NCBI GenBank assembly: GCA_004014935.1
Contig: CP025323.1
Span: forward strand, 1,364,001 to 1,428,000
Direction: 5' to 3'
Length of the DNA stretch: 64,000 bases
DNA from: Saccharomycopsis malanga
Lineage: Eukaryota > Ascomycota > Saccharomycetes > Ascoideales > Saccharomycopsidaceae
Shown here: positions 1 to 7,952 of the stretch, piece after piece
How the letters are laid out: each line of letters begins with the position of its first letter
Numbering within the stretch: position 1 is the stretch's first letter
Position numbers and translations under genes: made by a program
The notes under the pieces: model-generated
The model's database searches: none
The model's input: only the letters and a program-made list of their open reading frames with translations
What the model was told of the DNA's origin: nothing

Positions 1-140
1 AAACGTCAACAGCGCGAATCGAGTACCAAAACCCCAAGTGAGGAACGCCACACTTGTTTTTCTGCACCATTCTGCACTATTCTGCACGATTTTGTGTGGC
101 GCATGTCCTAACCAACTTGGCCACTTGGCAATAGTAAGGC
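1..140 (-). mobile_element. tR-B retroposon, 5' head, cut by window edge
   Basis: This is the tRNA-like head of the long family B, read on the minus strand. It begins CTTACTATTGCC and then has a box A-like TGGCCAAGTTGG; a degenerate box B (ACTCGATTCGCGC) lies further on. The same head occurs at 5802, 27534, 37416, 58741 and 63720. The rest of the element lies outside the window. Its 5' end abuts a family-A tail. Confidence 0.75.
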
Positions 141-222
141 ATAATAATAATATATTATATTTCGAGACCAGTAAATATCAGTTCCGTATATACGCGCTGT
201 TTCTAAAGGGACTTGGTACAAC
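141..222 (-). mobile_element. tR-A retroposon, 3' tail fragment
   Basis: The minus strand carries the shared family-A 3' end: ACCAAGTCC, then TATATACG, then CTCGAAATATA and an (ATT)n end. Head and body are missing (5' truncation). It lies directly upstream, in sense, of the family-B head at 1-140. Confidence 0.75.
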
Positions 223-341
223 TTGATAAAACTACAAATTGTCAAAAAGTAGCTGTGTAAAGAATATATCTTTACAAACTTTAGAAGCTTTATTAATTCA
301 ATACACTTGAATTTTTCTCTACACGACTACTTCTCACCAAC

Positions 342-380
342 CTGTTATGTACTGGACTCGAAATATAAAATATTATTAGT
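342..380 (+). mobile_element. tR-A retroposon, tail-only stub
   Basis: A short plus-sense copy of the family-A terminus (TATGTACTGGACTCGAAATA followed by TATTATT). No flanking duplication was identified. Between 223 and 450 nothing else was recognised. Confidence 0.6.
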
Positions 381-450
381 ATCTATTTAGCATTAATATA
401 AAGCTCATAAGTTGGCTAATTCATACATTCGTAAGACTGTCTATGAAATA

Positions 451-1023
451 TTACCACTTATCCAACATTTGCTCTAAAATAGCGATGCTTTCAAACTTAC
501 CGCTACTTGCAAGGCATTCCTGGGCTTCTGCAAAATTGCTTACATTGCTGAATTCATCTAGTAGACTACACAACTCTGCCAAGCTGTCAAGAGCATGTTT
601 CTCTTTGTATTGCTCCGCTAGGTGAAATACTGTTGGCTCTTTAATTAGCCATTCTACACCCAACCGTAGCCTTTCCTTTTTGCCAGAAAAATCGTCGTTG
701 GCATTATTTGACTTCTTGCCACCATTAATTAGCTTTGGTTGCTTCTCTTGATATTTGTAAATTGACGCCTGCACCGTATCTGATCTTATCTTTTGTCCTT
801 CTAGACCAATCGCAGCACTATTAACTATTCCAGTGATAAAACTTTCATTCTTTTCAATGGACCCTACACTTGGAGACAGTTTGGCACTGTTTTTGCTCTT
901 GTTTTGACCATTTGGTGCCCGTCTTCGACGCTGAGGCTTGTTCGAAGCCCCAAAAGATACCGCGCCATACAGCGCCTCTGAGTTGTTTCCTTGTCTCATT
1001 GGTTGAAGCCCTTTGCGCGCCAT
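451..1023 (-). CDS. Small basic hypothetical protein
   Basis: A 190-residue open frame that I do not recognise. The first half is basic and low in complexity (an RRRR cluster near residue 34, many Asn, Ser and Lys). The last 80 residues are acidic and look helical (from about GVEWLIKEP to LEQMLDKW). The ATG at 1023 is preceded directly by an in-frame TAA. Upstream of that stop the same frame stays open for 29 codons from an ATG, beginning MSLNIPDL and ending KTRRIS, with similar basic composition. The true gene may therefore be longer, with the stop either a disruption, a sequencing error or a read-through or reinitiation site. An intron cannot be excluded, although no GTATGT-TACTAAC pair was seen. 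No family assignment is offered. Confidence 0.5.
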   Translation of the reverse strand: MARKGLQPMRQGNNSEALYGAVSFGASNKPQRRRRAPNGQNKSKNSAKLSPSVGSIEKNESFITGIVNSAAIGLEGQKIRSDTVQASIYKYQEKQPKLINGGKKSNNANDDFSGKKERLRLGVEWLIKEPTVFHLAEQYKEKHALDSLAELCSLLDEFSNVSNFAEAQECLASSGKFESIAILEQMLDKW

Positions 1024-1445
1024 TTACGATATTCGTCTTGTTTTTGCAATATTCTTCTTTTGCCACTGCTGGAGAGGTGAATCATGAACAAGGTCTGGTA
1101 TATTGAGACTCATGTTCGACAGGGGACAATGCAGGCTTGCATATCTGGTTGCAGTCTAAAAGGGATTCCTCTCTGCAATATAGTTTTATTATTGATGCAT
1201 CTCGAATAAACAGATAATCCCGTGACCTCTCGCAGATAAGAATACATATACCATACCGGCGGAACTTTGCGTCTCGAGGTATCTTCATGTCCACTATCAT
1301 AATCCAACGATTCTCAAGTTTTACAATCTCTTTTTGAAAAGCGATCTAGATTAGCATTTACTGTAGTTTCCAAAGGATAATCGGAAGAAAAAATGAGAAG
1401 GTGAATTGGAATGGTAAGATAAATTACAATCAATTCAAGCGTATT

Positions 1446-1520
1446 GAGTCATTTGACAGTCATCCATACATATATGGCCATAGTCATTTGACAGTCATCC
1501 GTAAATATATGGTCATAGTC
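1446..1520. repeat. 35-bp tandem direct repeat, two copies plus
   Basis: The block beginning AGTCATTTGACAGTCATCC and ending ATATATGGCCAT occurs at 1447 and 1482 with few differences, and a third partial copy begins at 1517. Confidence 0.8.
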
Positions 1521-1580
1521 ATTTTGTTATAATGTACCGACAATCATGTTTTCCAATCAAATTATACTTACAAATGCCGC

Positions 1581-1623
1581 GTTGTACTGGGCTTGAAATA
1601 TAAGATTATTATTATTATTATTA
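1581..1623 (+). mobile_element. tR-A tail-only stub with perfect 13-bp TSD
   Basis: Only the last 43 bp of family A is present (TGTACTGGGCTTGAAATATA, then AGATT and ATT repeats). It is flanked by perfect direct repeats TTACAAATGCCGC at 1568-1580 and 1624-1636. A 5'-truncated insert ending in a simple-repeat tail between short duplications is diagnostic of target-primed reverse transcription. Confidence 0.9.
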
Positions 1624-1941
1624 TTACAAATGCCGCTTGCAAAAGGTTTTTTTTTACAATTTTGGGTATTCTGTACCACGTTTTGGATCTTTTCGAGACA
1701 CTTTTCTGTATCAAGTTTAAAGCCCGCACTTTGCCGAATTAACTTTAAAATATCCAGCATAGTAACAAGACACACTTGTCCCAATATGCCTTTGAAAAAG
1801 TCCTCTAAGAATTACAGCCAAAATTCTGAAATTTTCAAACACGCAATTGGCTTAAATTGAATCCCCCATTTGGCTATAAATCGACATTTGGCTGAGAAAT
1901 TGGACCTTATAATCTATAATAAAGCTTATACTAGATTATAA

Positions 1942-2710
1942 TGTAAGGGTCACGTGACTCTCTCAAGGGGGGATGTAAGTAGACGCAGCCAAGCGCATGG
2001 TGCTGCAAGTTGACGACGCACAATTCCATGTAGCATCCGCTAAGTGCAACTGGGAGAGAAGAATTTCCAGTGTTTGCGCAGCAAACTTTACGCAGAAAAA
2101 TTTTCAATGCCGAACCCGAGCTGCACGATTGCAGCGGCTTTGGCCCGATTAGGCAATGATGTTTTTAAAGGATGTAGAAATGGAGGCAAAAGACCATTGA
2201 TAATTCAACTATGGATGAAGAAATTGAGATGGAACTTGTAATGTAGGCCGAAGAGGGGGCCCTTGAGACGGTGTGTTTCTTTTTAGCAAGACATGAGCGG
2301 CGAAACTGGTATTTAAATAGTGCTGAGACTATTGTAGAGTGCGGTTATTAGAAATACGGTGTACGGCAGCCCAGTTGGGCCCGAAAAGCAATGTTATCTT
2401 ATCTAATATAAAGTTGGAACTCAGGGCAAGGATGGAGAGCCGTTCCCAAGCGGTTTTTCCGTCGACAGGGCAAGGCATTGATAGACAGGGACCAGAAAAG
2501 GCATTAAAAAGGCGTTTTTGCCAATTGCAAGTGTTATCAGGCAGACTTGCAACAGGGCACTTGGCCCCAAACCCACAAAAGAAGCTAAAAACATCCATGG
2601 AGCCTCGTCGCCAGACCCATTGATACAAGAGCTGGGAAACGGCGATAGGCAGCCTAGTGCAGCCTAGCGCAGCCCCTTGCGTCACCGCGCAGCATCGCGC
2701 GTCGAGGGTT
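1942..2710. other. GC-richer non-coding island of unknown nature
   Basis: Base composition is visibly higher in G and C than in the surrounding AT-rich spacers. A CACGTGAC lies at its left end, a TATTTAAAT near 2310, and repeated GCAGC/GCGCG motifs at its right end. The longest open frames (65 and 94 codons) resemble nothing known. It may be part of an extended permease promoter or an old insertion; I cannot decide. Confidence 0.3.
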
Positions 2711-2928
2711 AAAAATTTTTAGTGGTGATGACTCTACGAGCATGCAGCATCGCGCATGGAGCTGCATGGTATGAGTTTATAACATGAAGCTGATCCAGTT
2801 TTTTCCCATCCTTTCTCTTGGAGTTGCCATTAACTGATATAAATTGCAACTTGGGGAGTTTTATTTTATTTCTTTTGCAAAGTGTCAAAGCAGAGAGGTT
2901 GAAAATATTTCCATTTTGAGGAGCAAAG

Positions 2929-4572
2929 ATGGACAAGATGGAAAGTGGGTATTCTTCGGGCAGCAGTTATTTGAATAAAAACACGACGCTGGAGAAGCAG
3001 AATGGAGCAAACGATGACGTGGAAATTGGGTCGTTTGACAACGACGTGAAGCGGGAGTTGAAGCCCCGGGTGGTGTCGATGATGGCGTTGGGCGGGACGA
3101 TTGGGACAGGCCTTTTTTTGAACATTGCGTCGCCTTTGGCAGGAGCTGGCCCAGTGAACTCGTTGATTGCATATATCTTTGTAGGCACAATTGTGTATGG
3201 AGTGACCCAGTCCTTGGGCGAGATGGCCACGTACATGCCGGTGAGTGCGTCGTTTGCAGTGTACAATAAACGGATGTTGTCGGACGCCCTCGGGTTCTCG
3301 GCCGGCTACATCTACTGGTTCAGCTGGGTGACGACGCTTGCGGTCGAGCTCTCGGTGGTGGGCCAGGTGATTGAGTACTGGACGTTTGCGGTGCCGTTGT
3401 GGGCGTGGATTCTCATCTTCTGGGTGCTTTTGACGGCCATCAACTTGTTTCCCGTCAAATACTACGGCGAGATTGAGTTCTGGGTGGCTTGTGTCAAGGT
3501 CGTGGCCATTGTGGGCTTCTTGATCTATGCTTTTTGCATGGTCTGTGGCGCTGGAAAGACCGGCCCGGTGGGTTTCCGATACTGGCGAAACCCCGGCCCG
3601 TGGGGGCCGGGCAAAACCGCCACGAAACGGTTTCTTGGCTGGGTCAATTCGTTGATCAACGCCATTTTCACCTACCAGGGCACCGAATTGGTCGGTGTGA
3701 CGGCCGGGGAGGCGAAAAACCCCCGAAAAGCCGTCCCCAAAGCCATCAACACCGTCTTCTACCGGATCATCATCTTCTACATTGGCTCCTTGTTCTTCCT
3801 TGGCTTGCTTGTGCCCTACAACGACCCCAGAATGTCGTCCAAAGAGTCGTACATTGCGTCGTCGCCCTTTGTCGTTGCCATGATCAATTCCGGCACAAAG
3901 GTGCTCCCTGACATCTTCAATGCCGTCATTCTCACCACCATCATCTCCGCTGGCAACTCCAACATCTACACGTCCTCCAGAATCCTCTACGGACTTGCCC
4001 AGAACGGCTCTGCCTTCAGATGCTTCGCCAAGGTCAACAAACACGGCGTCCCTTATTGGTGTGTCTTGTTCTCCAGTCTCTTTGGTGCCTTGGGCTTCCT
4101 CGTCTGCAGCGAGGGCGGCAGCAAAGCCTTCAATTGGCTCATCCAGATCACCGCTGTCGCTGGCCTTTTCGCCTGGTTGGGCATTTCCCTTTGCCATATC
4201 CGCTTCATGGGTGCCATAAAGGCCAGATGCATTTCCCGCGACTCTTTGCCCTTCAAAGCCAAAGCAATGCCTTGGTTGGCCTGGTATTCTGCTTTCTGGG
4301 TCTTTATTCTCATCTTCATCCAGGGCTACGCTGTCTTTTTGGATTTCAACGTAAAAGACTTTTTCATCAACTATATTTCCGTCATTATCTTTGTCATCGT
4401 TTGGTTGGGCCACCAGTTGATTGTAAGAAACAAATTCTGGATCCCTCTACAAGACGTTGACGTCACTACTGGTGTCAGAGACGCTGAAGACGACGCATTG
4501 TGGGACGAGGAAGAAGAAAGAGAAAAACTGAATTCTAATCTTTTCTTTAGAATTATCGACAAAATATTGTAA
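2929..4572 (+). CDS. CAN1: Basic amino-acid permease, CAN1/LYP1/ALP1 family
   Basis: Encodes 547 residues of a yeast amino-acid transporter (YAT/APC superfamily), a plasma-membrane proton symporter. A hydrophilic N-tail of about 45 residues is followed by 12 predicted membrane spans. Family signatures are clear: MALGGTIGTGLFLN in span 1, VTQSLGEMATYMPV, FPVKYYGEIEFW, CGAGKTGPVGFRYWRNPGPW and TYQGTELVGVTAGE. These match the arginine/lysine permeases Can1, Lyp1 and Alp1 far better than Gap1-type permeases; which basic amino acid it carries cannot be told. The C-tail is acidic and holds one in-frame CTG; another is in the N-tail, and I found none in the membrane core. Third positions are much richer in G and C than in its paralogue at 7953. 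Family regulation by the SPS sensor fits with SSY5 at 15748. Confidence 0.93.
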   Translation: MDKMESGYSSGSSYLNKNTTLEKQNGANDDVEIGSFDNDVKRELKPRVVSMMALGGTIGTGLFLNIASPLAGAGPVNSLIAYIFVGTIVYGVTQSLGEMATYMPVSASFAVYNKRMLSDALGFSAGYIYWFSWVTTLAVELSVVGQVIEYWTFAVPLWAWILIFWVLLTAINLFPVKYYGEIEFWVACVKVVAIVGFLIYAFCMVCGAGKTGPVGFRYWRNPGPWGPGKTATKRFLGWVNSLINAIFTYQGTELVGVTAGEAKNPRKAVPKAINTVFYRIIIFYIGSLFFLGLLVPYNDPRMSSKESYIASSPFVVAMINSGTKVLPDIFNAVILTTIISAGNSNIYTSSRILYGLAQNGSAFRCFAKVNKHGVPYWCVLFSSLFGALGFLVCSEGGSKAFNWLIQITAVAGLFAWLGISLCHIRFMGAIKARCISRDSLPFKAKAMPWLAWYSAFWVFILIFIQGYAVFLDFNVKDFFINYISVIIFVIVWLGHQLIVRNKFWIPLQDVDVTTGVRDAEDDALWDEEEEREKLNSNLFFRIIDKIL

Positions 4573-4841
4573 TTATTCTTTTTAATATCTCTTCTTCTCT
4601 TTTTACCATTTCTTCAATATCTCTTCATCTCTTTTTTTTTGTTTCTTGGTTTTTTAGGCATTGGCATCTTTGTTTTATCACTTTAATTTTGTTTCTTTCA
4701 TGTTGCAACTTCTGCTCATCCTCTTCTTATCGACTAGACTCATAATGTCACTTGGTACGTTTTCAACTGACCTGCTAGTTGGGAATAATCGAATATTTAT
4801 TAATGTTCACCAAACGTTTCAAAATAAATTGTAGACAATAC

Positions 4842-4875
4842 ATAATAATAACTGACCACTGGGCCATTGGGCTCG
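4842..4875 (-). mobile_element. tR-A mini-derivative, head joined to (ATT)n
   Basis: On the minus strand a piece of the family-A head (AATGGCCCAGTGGTCAG) runs directly into TTATTATTATG without body or tail. It lies just left of a longer A copy in the same orientation. Confidence 0.5.
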
Positions 4876-4878
4876 TGA

Positions 4879-5058
4879 AAATAATAATAATAATATCTTA
4901 TATTTCGAGCCCACTACATATCACTTTCCTATATACGCGCTATGCCTAAGGGGGCTTGGTAAAGCCCAATAATGCCCATCATAATCTTCTCACCCATGTT
5001 CCTGTTAGGTCTTGTTTTTCTCTTCTTCCAGAGCACGGACCACTGAACCCAGTGGCCA
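4879..5058 (-). mobile_element. tR-A retroposon, short form (no box B)
   Basis: Minus-strand copy of about 180 bp. In sense it has GGCCACTGGGTTCAGTGG, then an anticodon-arm-like GAAGAAGAG, then GGAACATGGGTGAGAAG, then GGGCTTTACCAAG, TATATAGG, CTCGAAATATA and (ATT)n. Box B is missing: the sequence jumps at a GGGT shared by box B and the body, which suggests a microhomology deletion inherited by a subfamily. Confidence 0.8.
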
Positions 5059-5114
5059 AGGCCTAGTGATAACAATAAAAAGCTAAAGTATGGTTTTAAA
5101 TTTAATAGTAATAA

Positions 5115-5222
5115 GGCCACTAAGCCAAATGGCCCAGTGGTCCGTGCTCTCGGAGAAGAGAAAAAAGACCTAACAGGAACATGGGTTATAGTTGACCGGA
5201 CATGATTGGGTTTTACCAAGTT
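5115..5222 (+). mobile_element. tR-A retroposon, short form, 3' truncated
   Basis: Plus-sense head (GGCCCAGTGG, CTCTCGGAGAAGAG, GACCTAACAGGAACATGGGT) and body to TTTTACCAAG; the terminal tail is absent. It faces the minus copy at 4879-5058 head to head, about 56 bp away, so transcripts through both could fold back. Confidence 0.75.
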
Positions 5223-5550
5223 ATTTTGATCCAAATATGTATATTCAAGTAAATATACCTCATCTATGTTGTTATACTTGGGAGATAAAAACAACAAGTT
5301 CTTTCTCAAGAGCGTAGAGATTCTGTTTTAAAAATGTTAAATGTCGTCTTTATTTTTATATAGAAAAGAATGGTGGAATTTTTGCTTCTACTAGAATACT
5401 CCTATTTCTGGATATTTGCAAGCTGTAACTAATCAATTACTATTAGGATTTTGAATAAGTTCAAATAGTAAATATTAAAATAATAAAAAAAGACTAGCCA
5501 AGATTAAAAAACATTTTTTCTATCGGAGTTGAAATTTTATTTAGTTTGAT

Positions 5551-5638
5551 GGACATGATTGGGAAAATGCCCTTAGACATAGCGCCTATATACGAAACTG
5601 ATATGTACTGGGCTTGAAATATATGATATTATTATTAT
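5551..5638 (+). mobile_element. tR-A retroposon, 3' tail fragment
   Basis: Plus-sense terminus from GGACATGATTGGG through TATATACGAAACTGATATG and CTTGAAATATATG to (ATT)n. A family-B element in the same orientation begins about 165 bp downstream. Confidence 0.75.
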
Positions 5639-5801
5639 ACTGATCTCATCGACAAACTCATAAAAGGCCCAGTATCTCTCGTAGATTACCCAATAGTCCT
5701 TTCATTTCTGCTTATATACATTGGCAAAAAATGGACAGTTTAAAAATATACTCCTGAAAAGTAAAGATACATCTCTTTTCAACAGAAATATGCTTACATG
5801 T

Positions 5802-6784
5802 CTTACTATTGCCAGGTGGCCAAGTTGGTTAGGCCATGCGCCACACGAAATAGTGCAGAAAAGTAAGTGTGGCGTTCCTCACTTGGCGTTTTGGTACTCG
5901 ATTCGCGCTGTTGACGTTTTGGATTTATCACTAAACGTTTTATTGAAATAAATGAATGTTATCCAGGTTATTTTATTTTAATATACGTACACCAGAGTTT
6001 TAAAAATGTTTGCTTTATTATAGTACTATTTATATTAAACAATTTCAAGGTTTCGAGTAAATATTCGATATAACGGAGAATTTCCAATTTTGACAAAAAG
6101 TTGATTCTTGTAAGTCATATTTCAGAGTCTTTAGAGCAAGCCAAGCAATACAACAATTAAATTTATATATTCTATGAGTCTTAGGAATTTATATTATGTA
6201 CTTTGTTTTGACATTTGGCTTTTGAAAATAGTGAGAAAGTATCATTTTGTTTAAAATAGCACATAATTTGATAAAAGCTGTTATTTTCGCCCCCCCCCCC
6301 CCAAAGAGACTTTCTTTATTTCTTGACAATATTTCATGCCTTTGGATTGCTTGTAGTGCTGTCTGTGCTTCCTTCAAGACATAAATAAGTTTTATTCCAA
6401 AGAAACATCATCTCAAGAGAGCTAAAAAACGTATGGTTTTTTATAAGTTCTCTGAAAAACTGATATTCAATAGAAATCATTATAGATTGACAAACTAGTA
6501 TATTTTGCTTTTTCAGCTGTTCCGGTTTCTAATTTGCTATATTGCATTATTATGAAAGTTGTAAATTGGTGATAGATTTTGGCTGTTTTTTTTTTGCCAA
6601 ACAGGATTTCACAGGCAAGTTTAACTGTCTGAAACACGACCTAGACCAATAGTGCTTATAGTCCAATTAAGTGACGAGTTTATGGAGTTGTATGGGTTTT
6701 CCCCACTGGGTTTTACCAAGTCCTCTTAGAAACACGTACATACGAAACTGATATGTACTGGAATTGAAATATATGATATTATTT
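5802..6784 (+). mobile_element. tR-B retroposon, nearly complete
   Basis: About 980 bp, non-coding. It begins CTTACTATTGCC with a tRNA-like head (TGGCCAAGTTGGTTAGGCC; later ACTCGATTCGCGC). A roughly 700-bp AT-rich body aligns with the copies at 27534, 36713, 57890 and 62790. From about 6605 it turns into family-A body (TTTCACAGGCAAG, GACCTAGACCAA) and ends with the family-A tail (TTTTACCAAGTCC, TACGAAACTGATATGTACTG, TATTATTT). It contains a 13-C run at 6290-6302. No open frame of note. The heads differ but the 3' end is shared with A, as in SINE families using one reverse transcriptase. Confidence 0.8.
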
Positions 6785-7611
6785 ACAATCTACAAACTGT
6801 AATATTTGCAGAAAAAATCTACTCAATAATAAGCTAAAATACCCTACAAGCAGAAGAATATAAAGAACAAATCTTCATTGGCTAGTTTTGCCTAGAAAAC
6901 ATGGTCAAAACCATTTTCCCATAGCTACCCATCCGTGTCTACACAGTGGTATATAGCCTGTGATTACCCTTTTAGACTTCTTACTGGTCTAACCACTATT
7001 CAAGACTCTATTTACGACAGCATGTGTATTGCATGTTGATATATGCATCACACTGCCTCCACCAGCATATACCCGTTGCTTTTGCATGAAAAAAAAATTT
7101 TTAAAGCGAAAAAATTCCGATGGAAAATTGAGTCACATCTGCAGCAAGTTGTGACTAGTGCATGTACTAAACGGTTGGCAGGTATGATCAGAATTCCGCG
7201 GAAAAGATGGATACCGGTATAAGTAGAGATGTTCAATACAGACTTCCAAGAAGCCACAGTAGTTTTGCAAAAGATATTGTTGGTATGAATGTATAAGTAT
7301 TGTGGGATTGTTAATGTAGCATGTTTTAATGAACCTATTACAAGCATAGACTGTTTCTAGGATAATTGTATACTGTAACCTATGGATTATTCACATTGTA
7401 ATGAAAGGATTTCATATTGGTGTTATGCTTTTTCTATGGGGGTGTAAGAATGTATTATGATGTTTGCCTTTCGGAGATTTCTCGAGTTTTACTTTTTTTT
7501 TTATTACTTTTTTTTGGGTATACAGTTTTTTCCATTTAATAGTATTGAATCCCAGTGCAGCTTTTTCTATGGTGTTGATTCCTTTCTTAAGTGGGAATGG
7601 AAATTTTTACA
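6785..7611. other. Spacer, nothing recognised
   Basis: AT-rich DNA between the family-B element and the permease-2 promoter repeat. Homopolymer T tracts lie near 7495-7515. No gene, tRNA or repeat copy was identified. Confidence 0.5.
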
Positions 7612-7880
7612 TTGTAATTGATTGAATTGGAAAGTTGAAAGATTGGAAAATTGTTAGATTGGAAAATATTAGATTGGAAAATATCAAATTGGAAAATATT
7701 AAATTGGAAAGTATCAGATTGGAAAATTGTTAGATTGGAAAATATTAGATTTAAAAGTATTAGATTGGAAAATTGTTAGATTTAAAAAGTTAGATTGGAA
7801 AATATCAGATTGGAATAAAATATATAATAATAATAATTTATTGGAATAAAATAGATTGAATTTGAGCAAATTGGATTATA
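7612..7880. repeat. Promoter minisatellite, ATTGGAAAAT-type units
   Basis: Degenerate units of about 14-18 bp built on AGATTGGAAAATATT and AGATTGGAAAATTGTT recur about 14 times, ending roughly 75 bp before the permease-2 start codon. A short (ATA)n lies inside. The position suggests that copy number could alter promoter spacing; an effect on expression is only inference. Confidence 0.8.
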
Positions 7881-7952
7881 AAATAGTACAAAAGTCACTC
7901 AAATTGCAAATCTATACAATTTAAAATCTACAAATCAGTTTCAACTACAGAT

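Larger units (their letters stand above)
1024..2928. other. Intergenic region upstream of permease 1
   Basis: About 1.9 kb without a supportable gene. It holds a 35-bp direct repeat (1446-1520), a family-A stub with a target-site duplication (1581-1623) and a GC-richer stretch (about 1940-2710). A TGACTC core near 2727 (Gcn4-like half site) lies about 200 bp before the permease start. The short frames here match nothing I know. Confidence 0.5.

Noticed and set aside
1942-2710. Solo LTR of an LTR retrotransposon
   Set aside because: I could not define matching ends, a flanking duplication or a primer site, so no such element is claimed.
2866-4413. 515-codon frame antisense to permease 1
   Set aside because: It is a shadow of a GC-biased gene: low complexity in Gly, Asp and His, with no homology signal, while the plus strand is a clear permease.
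5551-6784. Short LTR-type element with the A tails as terminal repeats
   Set aside because: The A tail also occurs alone with its own target-site duplication, with (ATT)n ends and 5' truncation, which fits LINE-type rather than LTR-type movement.
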